Positions 51,710 through 63,048 are shown, numbered from the stretch's first letter. The stretch is DNA of 64,000 bases from Pectinophora gossypiella (GCF_024362695.1 NC_065424.1:5761786-5825785); one strand, 5' to 3'. A program made the numbers and translations. Notes: a model not told the origin generated them from the letters alone.

Positions 51710-53094
51710 CAGTTACATCGTAACGAAAACTTTGAAGGATGATTGTAATTTTCCATAGATATAATATACCTTACTTTTTGATTCCTATAAATACTGCCAC
51801 ACACGCTCCTTGTTAATCTCGCGTCTCTAAGCACGTGTCTCGTTAGTGTAAAGGACAATCCGGCACTGATTAAACCTAAACGAATCCCTTATTACTTCGG
51901 AAAACCCGTCGTGAAACCTGATCTTTACTGTAACTCCCAAGATGTGTAGAATCGGCACGTGCCGATACTCATTAGTTAGCTACCGTCATAGAATAAAGAA
52001 TAGTACAGCGCGTAGAACGGCAAAGGAGAACGCGAACCCAGACGCGCAACAGGAGCCGCATGCGCCCATGAAGTCATCATCATCATCACCAGCCCATTAA
52101 CGTCCCCACTGCTGGGACACGGGCCTTCCCTATGGATGGATAGGGAGATCGGGCCTTAAACCACCACGCGGGCCCAGTGCGGATTAGTGGTTATTAACGA
52201 CTGCTAATGCAGCCGGGACCAACGGCTTAACGTGCCTTCCGAAGCACGAAGGAGCTCGATATGAAAACTTCATTCTATGACCGGCCTTTGCAAAAGTTGC
52301 TTAACTTCAACAATCGCAGTCCGAGCGCGTTTCTCGTATCTCCCTATCCATCCATAGGGAAGGCTCGTGCCCCAGCAGTGGGGACGTTAATGGGCTGGTG
52401 ATGATGATGATGACACATATTCGAACGAATATATGTTTATTGTGTACTTAAGTAAAAAATGCACGTTTAGGTAACTAGTAAAGTAATATATAAATCTCGG
52501 AGTTAACTAGTGTGAAGGTTGAAATTGCTTTGCATTCGCCAGTTTGACAATATTAGGTTCGGTTTCACTCAACGCTCATCACATGTCATGCTCAACATTC
52601 AGACGGTTTCTGGCTTTTGTTTTTAATGTAACAAGAGTTATGATACTATTTCGTGCCATCCCATGTTACCGTCCTAGAATCTCCGTTTTACCCCTGAGGG
52701 GATAATTACGCCCAGGTTAGGAACCACTGCACTAATGTTTAAGCACACACACCAGCTGTCTATCTCGCTCGAACTTACGCGGAAAGGCGGGACACCCGTT
52801 AACACGTTCACTGTGCATGAACCACCTATGAGGCAATAAATTTGAAACACGTACGTGCATGTCCCATATGTGGGGCACTAGGGAAAACGGAAAAACCCGA
52901 CAAGAGACTTTTCAGATTGTTTTTTCCTTGCCATAGTGTGTCTATGTACATAAATTGCAATGTGTTTATCGAAAATATAGCATTGCACGTGAGGGGTCGA
53001 TACCTAATTTTCAGTTACACAGTAAACTCCTCCGAATGAATATATAACCCCGGTGCTTGCAAAGCCAGAGTGAACAGGCACCTTCTGGGCGAGC
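51710..53094. other. Mostly unassigned around the inverted 5S SINE pair
   Basis: 51710-52077 and 52413-53094 show no repeat of this window apart from a short family E-like GTAACGAAAACTTTGAAGGA at 51718. No coding similarity was recognised. Confidence 0.4.
52078..52412 (-). mobile_element. Inverted pair of 5S-rRNA-derived SINEs
   Basis: A minus-strand copy (52078-52337) runs from the (CAT)n end to GAGCGCGTTT and lacks only the first bases of the head. It joins directly to a plus-strand 3' tail (about 52340-52412) ending in GGGCTGGTGATGATGATG. The whole has (CAT)n and (GAT)n at its two ends and forms a foldback. Confidence 0.85.
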
Positions 53095-53357
53095 TCTTCT
53101 CTCTTCTTCTTCTATCGTGTGGGTTGTGAGGTGGATTACCAACCCCATCAACCCTGGTGTCAGGGTTACTATTGAGCTGCCAAAGGCCCCTGACATGGCT
53201 CATGTAACGACTACTAACTAGTATCAGTAAGTAGTAACCGAGACCAACGGCTTAATGTGCCTTCAGAAGCACGGATCATCTTACTTTTGGACAATCAGGT
53301 GATCAGACTGTAATGTCCTAACCAAACTAGTGATTTTCGTGATATGTCCCCACCGGG
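53095..53357 (-). mobile_element. tRNA-derived SINE type B, head truncated
   Basis: Minus-strand copy with (GAA)n end, tail and core; it stops near GTCCCCACCGGGCC, so the tRNA-like head is missing. Confidence 0.8.
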
Positions 53358-53394
53358 CCTCGTCAATGCCTTCGGGCAAGTCTGGGGCCAAGAG

Positions 53395-53625
53395 CAAAAC
53401 CTAATCTAATCTAGCCTACAAGATCCCACTGCTGGACAAAAGCCTCCTCTTCCTCTTTCTATTTTTCGCGGCCCTGTGCGTACTCGGCCAGTCCCTCAGG
53501 CAAGCGTCCAAGTCGTCACATCATCTCTTTCGAGGTCTACCACGACGCCTGTACCCGTCATGAGGCACCCAATGCGTGACGATCAGTGCCCACCGCTCAG
53601 GGTGTATGCGACAAACATCAAAAGT
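53395..53625 (+). repeat. Repeat related to T
   Basis: CCTACAAGATCCCACTGCTG and CATCATCTCTTTCGAGGTCT. Probably a LINE 3' part; no frame recognised. Confidence 0.5.
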
Positions 53626-53947
53626 AAAACCATCAAAAGTAAAAAAACGTGTTAAGAATGAGATTTCTCTATGGAGTGTCCAGGGTGCGCTGTAATCCTT
53701 TCGAGTCGATTTGAAACGTGTTTATAGCCACTAGTTAACTATTGTACCACGATTAGCCCCTTTGGGCACGACAATATCATTTTTCCCAGCCATTTATGGA
53801 CGCTGTAAAATAATATTGCTCTCTCGTCTCGATCCTAATCTTTGGGGCTTAGGGCGATATTTGAAGATATCACGAGCTTGGTTGATAAAATGTTATGTGG
53901 TTGGGTTAAGCCTGGGTAACTTCAGCCGCCAAAAAGGCACAAGCACA

Positions 53948-54226
53948 TCTACTTCTTCTATCGTGTAGGTTGTGAGGTGGATTACCAACCCCATCAACCC
54001 TCCATAGGCCCCTGACATGACTCTTCAGCATCGCATCGGGACCAACGGCTTAACGTGCCTTCCGAAGCACGGATCATCTTACTTTCGGACAATCGGGTGA
54101 TCAGCCTGTAATTTCCTAACCAAACTAGGGATCACAAAGTGATTTTTGTGATTTGTCCCCACCGGAATTCGAACCCGGGACCTCCGGATCGTGAGCACAA
54201 CACTCAACCACTGGACCACGGAGGCC
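53948..54226 (-). mobile_element. tRNA-derived SINE type B with tail deletion
   Basis: Minus-strand copy with a complete head (B box complement GAATTCGAACCCGGG) and core. Part of the tail between the CCCATCAACCC and CCATAGGCCC blocks is deleted. Confidence 0.82.
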
Positions 54227-54854
54227 GTAAGCACACTTACTTATTGATATTAAGAAACTGTAATTTAATACATATTTTTAAGCGAACTCCACTCCCACAG
54301 ACAAACCGAGGAATTGGTTTTGTGGGGTGTTTCATTATTTTTTATTTTTTTTAATGTTTGAGGAGTGACAAACATCGTTTGTTTTTGTTATATTTTTTTT
54401 TATTGCATGCGGTGCTCACCTGTAATTAGTTACGCAATTAGTTTTAAGTCTTTTGAAACGTAATTTATACATGAATTATTGTAGTAACTGTTGGTGTGCC
54501 TAATAAAATAAAATAAAATAAAAAATATAACATTTTTTTTTGTGTCCTTATGAAAAATAAACGGAACGGGATAATAGGACAGAAGAGGCGAATCACAGAG
54601 ACTAATCTGGAACCTGACAGAGGGCAGTAGTAACTGTCACTACAATTCAGAGGCGGAGGACAGGATTCCTAGTACGGCGTTGAAATAGACTACTCTGTAG
54701 GGGTAACATACGCAACGTGATAAAATTATCGATCGATTCAATAAACTTTATCGAAATCGAAAAGTTTATTTTTTTCCCTAACATGTGTATCACGTGATTT
54801 TGTTCGTATTTTGACAGAGCGACATGACTTATTTGAGTTCAAATATTAGCCCTG

Positions 54855-55110
54855 AGCAGCTCGGTGGCGCAGCGGCTAACGCGCTCGGTCTGCGATTGTT
54901 GAAGTTAAGCAACTTTTGCAATGGCCGGTCATAGGATGGGTGACCACAAAAAACAAGTTTTCATCTCGAGCTCCTCCGTGCTTCGGAAGGCACGTTAAGC
55001 CGTTGGTCCCGGCTGCATTAGCAGTCGTTAATAACCACCAATCCGCACTGAGGGAAGGCCTGTGCCTCAGCAGTGGGGTCGTTAATGGGCTGGTGATGAT
55101 GATGATGATT
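54855..55110 (+). mobile_element. 5S-rRNA-derived SINE with internal deletion
   Basis: The head and core are intact, but the segment between CCGCACTG and AGGGAAGGCC is missing, which removes about 40 bp that other copies have. Confidence 0.86.
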
Positions 55111-55204
55111 AGCACCTATCGGCAAAACGACATAATAAATATGGTCCGAATCGATAAAATGACCGTGACAATTTTTTATCACGTTGTGCATGGTAGCCCT
55201 ACTG

Positions 55205-55455
55205 GACGTCATCAGAATGCAAGAGGGAAACCACTGCTCTGCTTTTCCTAGCATGGAGAACGCTACACCGAGAAGTAGCCCAAGTGAGAAGTAGCCCTAA
55301 TCAGAAGTAGCCAAAATGAGAAGTTGCCATAATGAGAAATAGTCCTTTTGCGAGCCGGTTGCCATAATGAGAATTAGCCCTAATGCGCCTAAAACTTATT
55401 TATTCGTAGCCTAAAACCGACAAAAGCATGGCTCTTAAATTAGTGATGATGAAAA
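55205..55455 (+). mobile_element. Repeat I 3' end with an internal minisatellite
   Basis: GAGGGAAACCACTGCTCTGC to CTACACCGAGAAG, then about 130 bp of degenerate 16-bp units (AGTAGCCATAATGAGA type). It then resumes with CCGACAAAAGCATGGCTCTT. A 5' part of the same family lies at 54590-54705. Confidence 0.68.
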
Positions 55456-56139
55456 AAATATTACTCACGACCTGAAACAGAATGGATTAAAGCCGAAAAT
55501 ACGACAACACTTTCAGTGCAAACGTCCGAAAAAATTTGGTTCTATAAAACACAATAAATGGTATCGAACGACTGATGAACGAAATAGCTAGGACATAACA
55601 CCCACGTACGAACATTTTTTTATCGGTTACCGATGTGGAAAAAATTTACACAGTTTTTCTTTTAACATGAACTTTTATTTAAATCCGTGACAACCCTGTT
55701 CGGACAACGAGTGGCTTTCATCGTAGTGTCACGTGTTCGAATCCCGGGTCGGGCTCTACAACACTTAATTCGATCATAAATAACACACACACACACACAC
55801 GGTTTCCAACATATCGTAGCTGATTTTGCAAACTGACGTATCTGCAATATTTTGCTAAAATAAGTTGTGCCAATAGCAAAAAGTCGAAATGAGATTCGCC
55901 AAATTTTTCAGATACGTCAGTTAGCGACATCAGCGGCGATGTGTACCCGGTTAATGGCAAGGGGTGAGCACCACTGCCTACCCCTTCCGGGGACACAGGC
56001 GTGATGCTATGTTACGTTATGTTTTATTTATAATTTGCGTCAGATAGCATTCACTACTCCCCCGAATCACAAAAGTGCACCTTAGCAGCGGTAAACTTTG
56101 CACTATTCAACAGAATATTTATAAAATAAAGACACAACC
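55456..56139. other. Unassigned, with a tRNA-like B-box remnant
   Basis: GTGTTCGAATCCCGGGTC at 55732 looks like a B box but no A box or stem is found at the right distance. Confidence 0.4.
55785..55801. repeat. (CA)n microsatellite
   Basis: About eight CA units. Confidence 0.9.
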
Positions 56140-57125
56140 TTAGAATAAGGAATAATACATACGAGTATCTACATAATTTTAGTTAATTTTAGTAGTAGCA
56201 GCCCTCAGACGCCACACACAGTTGCACGTGTAGATAATGTCAATGTGTAGTGTCTGTGTGAAATGAGGTTAAGTATGAAGTGTCCGGGGTGTGGCACAAC
56301 CCTACATAGCACTGCCCTAATGTTTGGTCAGCTTAAATCCAGGTCTTCCATATGGATGGATCCTTGTGAAGTACCGCGTCGCTAGGGACCCTAATTGTCT
56401 TACAAACTGTACGCAGAGTAGTGAAATTAACAGTGGGGAAAGTCTATAATTATAACTTAGGAAACTACCCAATTCGAAGCCATAGGTTGCAAAAAAAAGA
56501 AAAGTTAAAACTATACACGTCATTGATACTCAAATCAAATTCTAACCTAGTAATAGCAGCTAGTCTAAGATGATCACAAGTCAATCTCGTTTCCCTTTTC
56601 CATTTAATCGATTTGATTTATTTGATTCGCTTTTATTGATGACGCCACACGACAAAATTTATAGAAAATTTTCATTTTGACGTTTCGTAAAAAGTATCTC
56701 GTTTGACTAAGTTGTCAAATGGCCTAATGAGAGTATACCTTACCCACTGCATTGTTTTAAGCTACACCCCAGTATATCAGCCAATACATTATTTAACAAG
56801 ATATCGAACTAGACCAAACTAGTTCGTACCGGTTGTTTGCTCGGCACCGTAAACATGGCCACATCGGCTTGTATGCGGACAGACTGTTGAATTTGCGGCG
56901 CTTGGGGTCATTAACCTTGTCGTAGTCCCAGCGTAGAATAATATTAATACTACGTGTAGAACGGCAACTCTCCGCTCCCCACGAGCGGCTGAGATAGATT
57001 TACCTCACCCCCGCTCGGTCTTACTTTAGTCTTCAATCGTACATCAGACATCACACACACAGTGTGCGCGTGTACGATAATGTGTAGTGTTGATAATGTG
57101 TAGTGTTTGTGTAAAACGAGGTGGC
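56140..57125 (+). repeat. Two repeat N copies around mixed sequence
   Basis: First copy 56140-56300 (ending GTGTCCGGGGTGTGGCACAA), second copy 56930-57125 (CGGCAACTCTCCGCTCCCCA onward). Between them is the right end of an H-related element. Confidence 0.58.
56630..56730. mobile_element. H-related TIR element, right end
   Basis: TTTTGACGTTTCGTAAAAAG and TATCTCGTTTGACTAAGTTG are the complement of the 42865 terminus. Confidence 0.6.
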
Positions 57126-57130
57126 CAGAT

Positions 57131-57965
57131 GACTTGATCATTTCATGATGTGTTCGAAAATTCCATGAAATGGTCGTATTTCATGAAATAGCCAACTTCA
57201 GTTGACCATCAACGGCCTCCGTGGTCCAGTGGTTGAGCGTTGTGCTCACGATCCGGAGGTCCCGGATTCGAATCCCCGTGGGGACAAATCACAAAAATCA
57301 CTTTGTGATCCCTAGTTTGGTTAGGACATTAAAAGCTGATCACCTGATTGTCCAAAAAGTAAAAAGATCCGTGCTTGGGAAGGCACGTTAAGCCATTGGT
57401 CCCGGTTTTTACTTACTGATGTAAGTACGTAGTCGTTACATGAGTCATGTCAGGGGCCTATGGCGGCTCAGTAATAAGAGTAATAACCCTGACACCAGGG
57501 TTGATGGGGTTGGTAATTCACCTCATAATCCACACGATAGAAGAAGAAGAAGTTGACCATATCGTTTAAACGTCGTTTTATGATATTTCAATAAATGTTT
57601 CGCCATATCATTAATCTAGGCGGTGTTCATGCTGTGTGGTGTAATAAAAATGCGAATAGTCGTTAAATCTTAGTTTCAAAATTGTGTACCTAATCAAAAC
57701 TATCGATATTGAAAATTGTACAATTACATTGATTCTTCGATTAAAATATCAATCTAGTTTTAAATATAATCGACACCAGCGCCACTATCGGTGGCTAATG
57801 TTACTAATATTACGATATGATTGCCAACATTTGGCCATATCATGAAGTAATCATGCATTTAGTTGCTCATATCGTTAAACGTTTTGTGTTCATTAATCTG
57901 GACAAACTACATCATGATGTGGCTAATGATGAAATATGACCGCTTCATGAAATGATCGAGCACAT
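57131..57965. mobile_element. Terminal-inverted-repeat element hosting a type B SINE
   Basis: The left end TTGATCATTTCATGATG and right end CTTCATGAAATGATCGAGC are inverted, and inner blocks GTCGTATTTCATGAAATAGCC and GGCTAATGATGAAATATGAC also pair. The SINE at 57210 interrupts the left arm. No transposase is seen. Confidence 0.65.
57210..57550 (+). mobile_element. tRNA-derived SINE type B, full length with target duplication
   Basis: All modules are present, from AACGGCCTCCGTGGTCCAGT to (AGAAG)n. It is flanked by a perfect 10-bp AGTTGACCAT duplication (57200-57209, 57551-57560). It inserted into an older terminal-inverted-repeat element. Confidence 0.92.
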
Positions 57966-58360
57966 TATAAGAGGTGGCTCCATTGGATTCCGAACCTAGC
58001 CAAGCCCGTTTAAATCTTTGGCGGCGGAAGTGTTTTCCCACCCCTTTTATCGCACCATCGGAAAGTCTCCCGCCTGGAAGCAATCTAGCGTGGCCCACAT
58101 GGAAGTCTTTAAATAGGCTCCGGACACAGGTTGGCCGCTGCAAGGATAATCTCTGCAGGTGGGGATATCTGGTTGATGGTTGCGATGATTGCGAGTGTGG
58201 AGTATCACCACAAACTATGGCTCACCTTTTGTGCTGTCCTAAGTGCCCTAACACTGCACTATTAAAGACCTTTACGAAGCCACTGACAATGCCGTAAGCG
58301 TGGCCAGCAAAAATTTAGTATCGATCGCCATCGACTCGCAAAGAAGAAGATTATAAAATT
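57966..58360 (+). pseudogene. Non-LTR retrotransposon C-terminal zinc-motif fragment
   Basis: The plus strand encodes a KSLNRLRTQVGRC block and then a C-x-C-G...QTMAHLLCC motif, the Cys/His cluster found after reverse transcriptase in many insect LINEs. The natural C-terminus continues in another frame after about 58265, so a frameshift separates it. Upstream of 57970 no further coding sequence is visible. Confidence 0.75.
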
Positions 58361-58771
58361 ATCAATTCTAAGATCTCGCCACGACATATGTACCACCCGA
58401 TAGATTGGCATCGTGTGTCAAGCAATTATAATTAAATGTCAGAACTGTAAAGCGTACAAGTAGAGCGCAGATTGAATAAACAAGTATATTGGGGATCGAC
58501 GCCTGTACATATTTATTAACCCCGACAGGATGGAGACGGATTGCTTATTTTATTTAGTAGGCGCTTATTTGACATTGTACCTCCGCCCGCAACCCCTTTC
58601 ACTTGTGCTTTCACATCTCACTGAATTTGACGTTGCTATACATTCCGATTTTACATTTTATTTCCAATACTACCTGAAGTTGTAACTCCTCAATAACCTA
58701 AGTATACCTGCCATAACCTAAGAATAATTAACGTGTTAAAATAAGAATAAAAAATATTTATTTCCCAATAA

Positions 58772-58850
58772 GAAGAGGTCTCTGCTTACCCCGGTGGGAA
58801 ATAGGCGTGAGTTCATTTATGTATGTATATATGTAAGAAGATAAGGTGCA
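58772..58850 (+). mobile_element. LINE family D 3' end
   Basis: TCTGCTTACCCCGGTGGGAA followed by ATAGGCGTGAGTTCATTTAT; only the last part of the family. Confidence 0.6.
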
Positions 58851-58973
58851 GAGAGTAACATTAGTAGAGAATATACTCCTCTCGAGGGTGGACTTAAACC
58901 TCGGGGGAAACTCAAAAAAAAAAGTAGAAACGTACAGTGGTATAAAGATTGTGGATAAAAGTTATGCACTAGA

Positions 58974-59345
58974 ATAGACTAGTTTCCAACTAGTCAAACC
59001 AGTTACTTATTTTTCCTGTAGCCTAATTAATACCCCACTGCTGGGCAAAGGCCTCCCCATCTCTTACTCGCCCCCTTGCCCCCTCACCCCCCCCCCCCCC
59101 CAAACTCTCCCTCTTTCTTCCGTTACTTATTACTAAACATTAAACACGAAATTACTATGGAATTTGTATGAAAAAGCACACTGTGACGTCACAGAAACGT
59201 GATAAAATGTCGCACATATATTAATGCATTTTTCTTGATCAAAATTCGAAAATAATTTAAATAGAAAAATAAATCTTTTTTAACAGTTTTAGACCTATCT
59301 TTATTTAGTCATGAGAATATCATAAATTATCTTTAACAAGTATGT
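58974..59345. mobile_element. TIR family H, left part, interrupted
   Basis: TAGTTTCCAACTAGTCAAAC starts the element; an insertion at 59012-59121 is flanked by GTTACTTATT. The body continues to a region matching GATAAATTATGAAATTCT-like sequence of other copies, but the right end is absent. Confidence 0.75.
59012..59121. mobile_element. Short insertion with poly-C and 10-bp target duplication
   Basis: It contains CCCCACTGCTGGGCAAAGGC (repeat T/SINE tail type) and a run of about 15 C, between GTTACTTATT copies at 59002-59011 and 59122-59131. Confidence 0.78.
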
Positions 59346-60539
59346 CAAAGATAAATTAACTCCCCAATTATGTCCATGGGGTCGTCGCTCGCTGTTGGTA
59401 AGTTTATTTAGATTTAATTAAAATGTTTATTCACCGTTTAACTGAAAACCTGTCACAATACAATTACCTAATGTTAAAAGACTTTATCTGCCAAAAAGGG
59501 AGTTTGACCTAAAGTTTACGTAAACAAAACAAAATATAATTAAATAAGTACAAAAATTTTAATGAACATTCACTCACCATGACTCATGTGGTTGCCACCA
59601 TCACTCTGCAACCTTGTACAACCGTGGGCGGATCACGCGTGGTTTCTGCCAACCAAGGCACTTGCCTTTATTGACCGTATATCTTTCATACTGGGGCACA
59701 TACCCCTTGCAAACAGTATAATATGCCCCTAGTAGTAGGGTATACCCCATTTATAAGAGTTTGATTGGTTTCATATATATTTTACTACAAAAGGCATTTA
59801 TAACAGTTATTTCGACAGTTCAACAATATACGACAGATTTAAGGATGTTTCTCAAAAAATAATAAATAATATGCAAAAAATATGTTTATGGTGTAATAAA
59901 TAAATATGTTGTTAGGGACCAAGGTAGACGTTTGAGAGAAAAGGGGCATGGTTCTCGCTATGGGTCTTTACTGGTTCAGTGTATCTCCCTTGCCATACAG
60001 CGAGGGAACGCTGCCAATTTGATGGATATATTTGAGCCGTAAATGAGCCGGGGTTACAGCAAATGCAGATAAGTTTTGTACTTTGGCGAATCTTGTGGTG
60101 GATAGTTTTTTTGTATTGCAAAATGTTCACGTTTAAATATTTTATACACCTTTCATTAAAAATATTTGTGCCAATATTTTTTAACAGTAAATATGTACAA
60201 ATAATTAATAATAATCAAAAGGAGCACATGCCCCAACAATGCCCCATTTAAAGCATATGCCCCAGTTATAAAAGTACACTGTTCTTTTTTAGGGCTACCC
60301 CAAGTAAAAGGTTATAAATACAAATGTTTATCATACTTACATCTTCGTTCTTAATGTTTTTCTTGACGATCAGGGATAGGCCTCCGCCTCTGCCGGGTTT
60401 GTACCCCGCTGGTCGCGCCACGCGGCCTATCAGACAACGGCTGTCTCGACATTTCTGTATCACCTCTTCTTTTTCTTCTTCATCGTCACAAGAAGATGCT
60501 GTGGGCAATAAGAAAAAGATATGACTAGTGAGTGGAACA
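59346..60539. other. Unassigned
   Basis: ATGCCCC/GGGGCATA motifs recur at 59690-59745 and 60230-60265 (TATGCCCCTAGTAGTAGGG, CATGCCCCAACAATGCCCC). No coding sequence recognised. Confidence 0.4.
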
Positions 60540-60745
60540 GCGTAGATGTTATGCGCACACGGAAATGGCGGTGTATTGGTCGTGTCTCTATGAAGAGAAG
60601 AGAAGACCTATGGAACACCCGTCCTGACAAGCGTGAAGAAGAGAGTGGAAGAAAATGGTGTAACAGGATCGTAATAAGTGGAATTCCGTGGTCTCTGCCT
60701 ACCCCGATAGCAAATAGGTATAATCATAATGTATGTATGTAATAA
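60540..60745 (+). pseudogene. LINE C-terminal fragment related to family D
   Basis: A KWRCIGRV stretch, a charged EEESGRKW region and the closing ATTCCGTGGTCTCTGCCTAC block indicate a reverse transcriptase tail. The frame changes near the end relative to other copies. Confidence 0.6.
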
Positions 60746-60949
60746 TTACTTATAAAGATGCACACACGTTACACATTACACATTGGAGTGACTGTAGTCA
60801 TGAGATGACCAACGAGACGAAGCGAACGATCGCTATTATAAATGTGTTGTGGATGTAACTACCCTCAGTTGATTATTATTTTTAACCGACTACGGAGATT
60901 AAAAAAGGAGGGTTATGTGTTTGACCGCTATGTATGCATGTATGTATGT

Positions 60950-61080
60950 ACAGTCATGAGCAATATAATGTACCCACTTTAGGGCTCTGTTGCACTAACA
61001 TATTTGCCATTTAGTGAGACTTACAATTCAATTTGTCAAAAAAGTTAATACGACAATACATGGTACCATAGTGATCGCAG
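60950..61080. mobile_element. TIR family F, right end lost
   Basis: GTCATGAGCAATATAATGTA and the centre are intact; the right terminus is replaced by unrelated sequence after GGTACCATAGTG. Confidence 0.68.
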
Positions 61081-61284
61081 TCGGATTGTATAATCCGCTT
61101 ATTACATTACAGCTAGCTGTTTTCAAAAACAGGGCCGTTTTGTAATGCGGCGGTTCAACGATTAGCCGTAATGTCATTGCGATACGTTCTCCAATAAAGC
61201 GGTCCACGTTTAGCCGCATTGTACTATTAAAACTAAGGATGAGAAAAAAATGTTTTTGAGCACGATTTTTGCGAATGCTGGTTT

Positions 61285-61375
61285 TACATACCTACATAAA
61301 CTCACGCCTATTCCCCACCGGGGTAAGCAGAGACTGTAGAATTCCATTTGCTTCGATCCTGACACATCGTAGTCT
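61285..61375 (-). mobile_element. LINE family D 3' end
   Basis: Minus-strand end with ACATAAACTCACGCCTATTC and GGGGTAAGCAGAGACTGTAG. Confidence 0.6.
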
Positions 61376-61439
61376 GGTTTAAGTTTTTAAATTTATTTTT
61401 TGACAGTCGTCACAACACATGACTCCGGTCACCAGCCTT

Positions 61440-61712
61440 TATAGGTCCCACTGCTGGAGATAAGCCTCCCCTCAATCAACTGGAGGGGACATAGAAAATA
61501 GTCCACCACGCTACTCCACTAAGAATTGATGGAGGTGTTTTTACGGCTAATAGCCGTGATAGCGGCTTAACGTGCCCTCCGACCCACGGAATCATCTTAC
61601 TTGTTCGTACAACCAGGTGATTCAAACCAGCAAAGTCCTTACCAAACAAAGGACAGTCTCACAAAGTCGTTTCGACAATGTCCCCGTCGGGAATCGAAAC
61701 CGGATTCACGGA
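61440..61712 (-). mobile_element. tRNA-derived SINE type C, head lost
   Basis: Diverged minus-strand tail, core (CTTAACGTGCCCTCCGACCC) and body; it stops at GGGAATCGAAACCGG. Confidence 0.75.
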
Positions 61713-61826
61713 TTTATCTGACGATATTTTTACTCTATTAAATTAACACCACACAAAGATACTTTAAATAATCAATTTGATATACCTACATAGTTACCAA
61801 AAGAAAAAATAACGAAAAAAATGTCT

Positions 61827-61910
61827 GACTCGTGAGGGATTTGAACCCCCGCCCCCCGATGACCAAAGCAAAGTTAATATCGGTGCTCTAACCTACTGAG
61901 CTAACGAGTC
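61827..61910 (-). ncRNA. tRNA-like Pol III unit, copy 3
   Basis: Minus-strand copy with perfect acceptor stem, both internal promoter boxes, and an 18-base anticodon loop of different sequence (begins ATTAACTTTG). On the minus strand a T7 run follows just beyond 61821. TGACGTCA lies upstream at 61954-61961, 43 bp from the unit, with a T-rich CAATTTTTAG stretch between. Confidence 0.7.
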
Positions 61911-61953
61911 TTGTGTATACAGAGCTAAAAATTGCATTACCCTTGATGCAGGA

Positions 61954-61961
61954 TGACGTCA
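61954..61961 (-). promoter_or_regulatory. CRE-like upstream element of tRNA-like copy 3
   Basis: TGACGTCA 43 bp upstream of the minus-strand unit ending at 61910. Confidence 0.5.
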
Positions 61962-62284
61962 AGCACACGCCTACTTCCACAGCGAATGACAAACCAGTGG
62001 TCTCACTCGATTCGTCATGCGAGTGATTCATACATAATTACTCGTATTTAGTACCTTTTCTTTCCTTGTTTCTTTTTAGCGTTAGTAGTCTTACTACAAA
62101 AAATTATAACATAACTACAAACATACATAAAAAGTGACAGTGAGTGAAATGGCATTTATTTTTGGTCTACTACGACTTATGTGAACGATGAAATTAATTT
62201 TAGTTTTAACCTAGTTTATCCTTTTTCTCATGTAATAAGTGACTTTGTATTGTCTTAAGTGAGAATAAATAATCTTTAAACCTA

Positions 62285-62395
62285 TACATAAACTCACGCC
62301 CGTAATCCCTAATGGGGTGGGCAGAGCCACAAGTAATCGAAGACAACTTGCAGCCACAAATGACATAACTATTTAGTTCCATCCAAAAAGAGAAG
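62285..62395 (-). repeat. LINE-type 3' end next to tRNA-like copy 4
   Basis: CATAAACTCACGCCCGTAAT and GGCAGAGCCACAAGTAATCG. The complement serves as the alternative tail of the type B SINE at 35722. Confidence 0.55.
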
Positions 62396-62399
62396 GATT

Positions 62400-62483
62400 G
62401 ACTCGTGAGGGATTTGAACCCCCGCCCTCCGATGATCAAATTCAAATTTATATCGGCGCTCTTACCTACTGAGCTAACGAGTC
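62400..62483 (-). ncRNA. tRNA-like Pol III unit, copy 4
   Basis: Minus-strand copy with intact acceptor stem, A box, B box and 18-base anticodon loop; one base of the D loop differs (GGTAAGAGC). A T5 terminator lies at 62385-62389. TGACGTCA is at 62526-62533, 42 bp upstream, with CAATTTTTGAC between, nearly matching the copy at 61827. Confidence 0.7.
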
Positions 62484-62525
62484 TTCTGATGAAGCGGTCA
62501 AAAATTGGATTCCGTTGATGCAAAA

Positions 62526-62533
62526 TGACGTCA
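62526..62533 (-). promoter_or_regulatory. CRE-like upstream element of tRNA-like copy 4
   Basis: TGACGTCA 42 bp upstream of the minus-strand unit ending at 62483. Confidence 0.5.
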
Positions 62534-62639
62534 AACATACCTACGCCCACTCAGACGATGATTAGATGTGAAACAAGCGCATGACGCATCAGATGTGTTT
62601 AAAATTGCACTTGTAGTACGCGTACAATAACATAACGTT

Positions 62640-62785
62640 CACGCTCACGACTATATCCCAATTGGGGTAGTCAGAAGTACACCCATTGCAAGATGAACTA
62701 TGTACCCACACCTCGCCGAGCTTTCTGTTAGACCAACGTGATAGGTGGTAAGTCGTAACCCCGCCTATAATGGTCGAGCCAACTG
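62640..62785 (+). repeat. Repeat R
   Basis: TCACGACTATATCCCAATTG to GGTCGAGCCAACTG, followed by a type B SINE tail. Confidence 0.55.
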
Positions 62786-62905
62786 TGTAAGTATGTAGTC
62801 GTTACATAAGCCATATCAGGGGCCTTTGGCGGCTCAGTAATAACCCTGACACCAGGGTTAATGAGGTTCGTTATGTCACAACCCACACGATAGAAGGAGA
62901 CGAGC
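62786..62905 (+). mobile_element. Type B SINE 3' tail
   Basis: The tail begins at GTAAGTATGTAGTCGTTAC and ends near ACACGATAGAAGGAG; there is no head or core. Confidence 0.7.
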
Positions 62906-62937
62906 TGGTGCCTTGTATATATATGTCTTTGGATTAC

Positions 62938-63048
62938 ATAAACTGCCTATATACGTCCCACTGCTGGGCACAGGCCTCCCCTCAAATCAACCGGAGGGGT
63001 ATGGAGCATACTCCACCACGCTGCTCCACTGCGGGTTGGTGGAGGTCT
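62938..63048 (-). mobile_element. Type C SINE 3' tail
   Basis: Tail alone on the minus strand, well preserved and nearly identical to the tail of the 32206-32526 copy. Confidence 0.72.

Noticed and set aside
62206..62550. 114-codon minus-strand ORF
   Set aside because: It runs through a LINE-type end and a tRNA-like unit.
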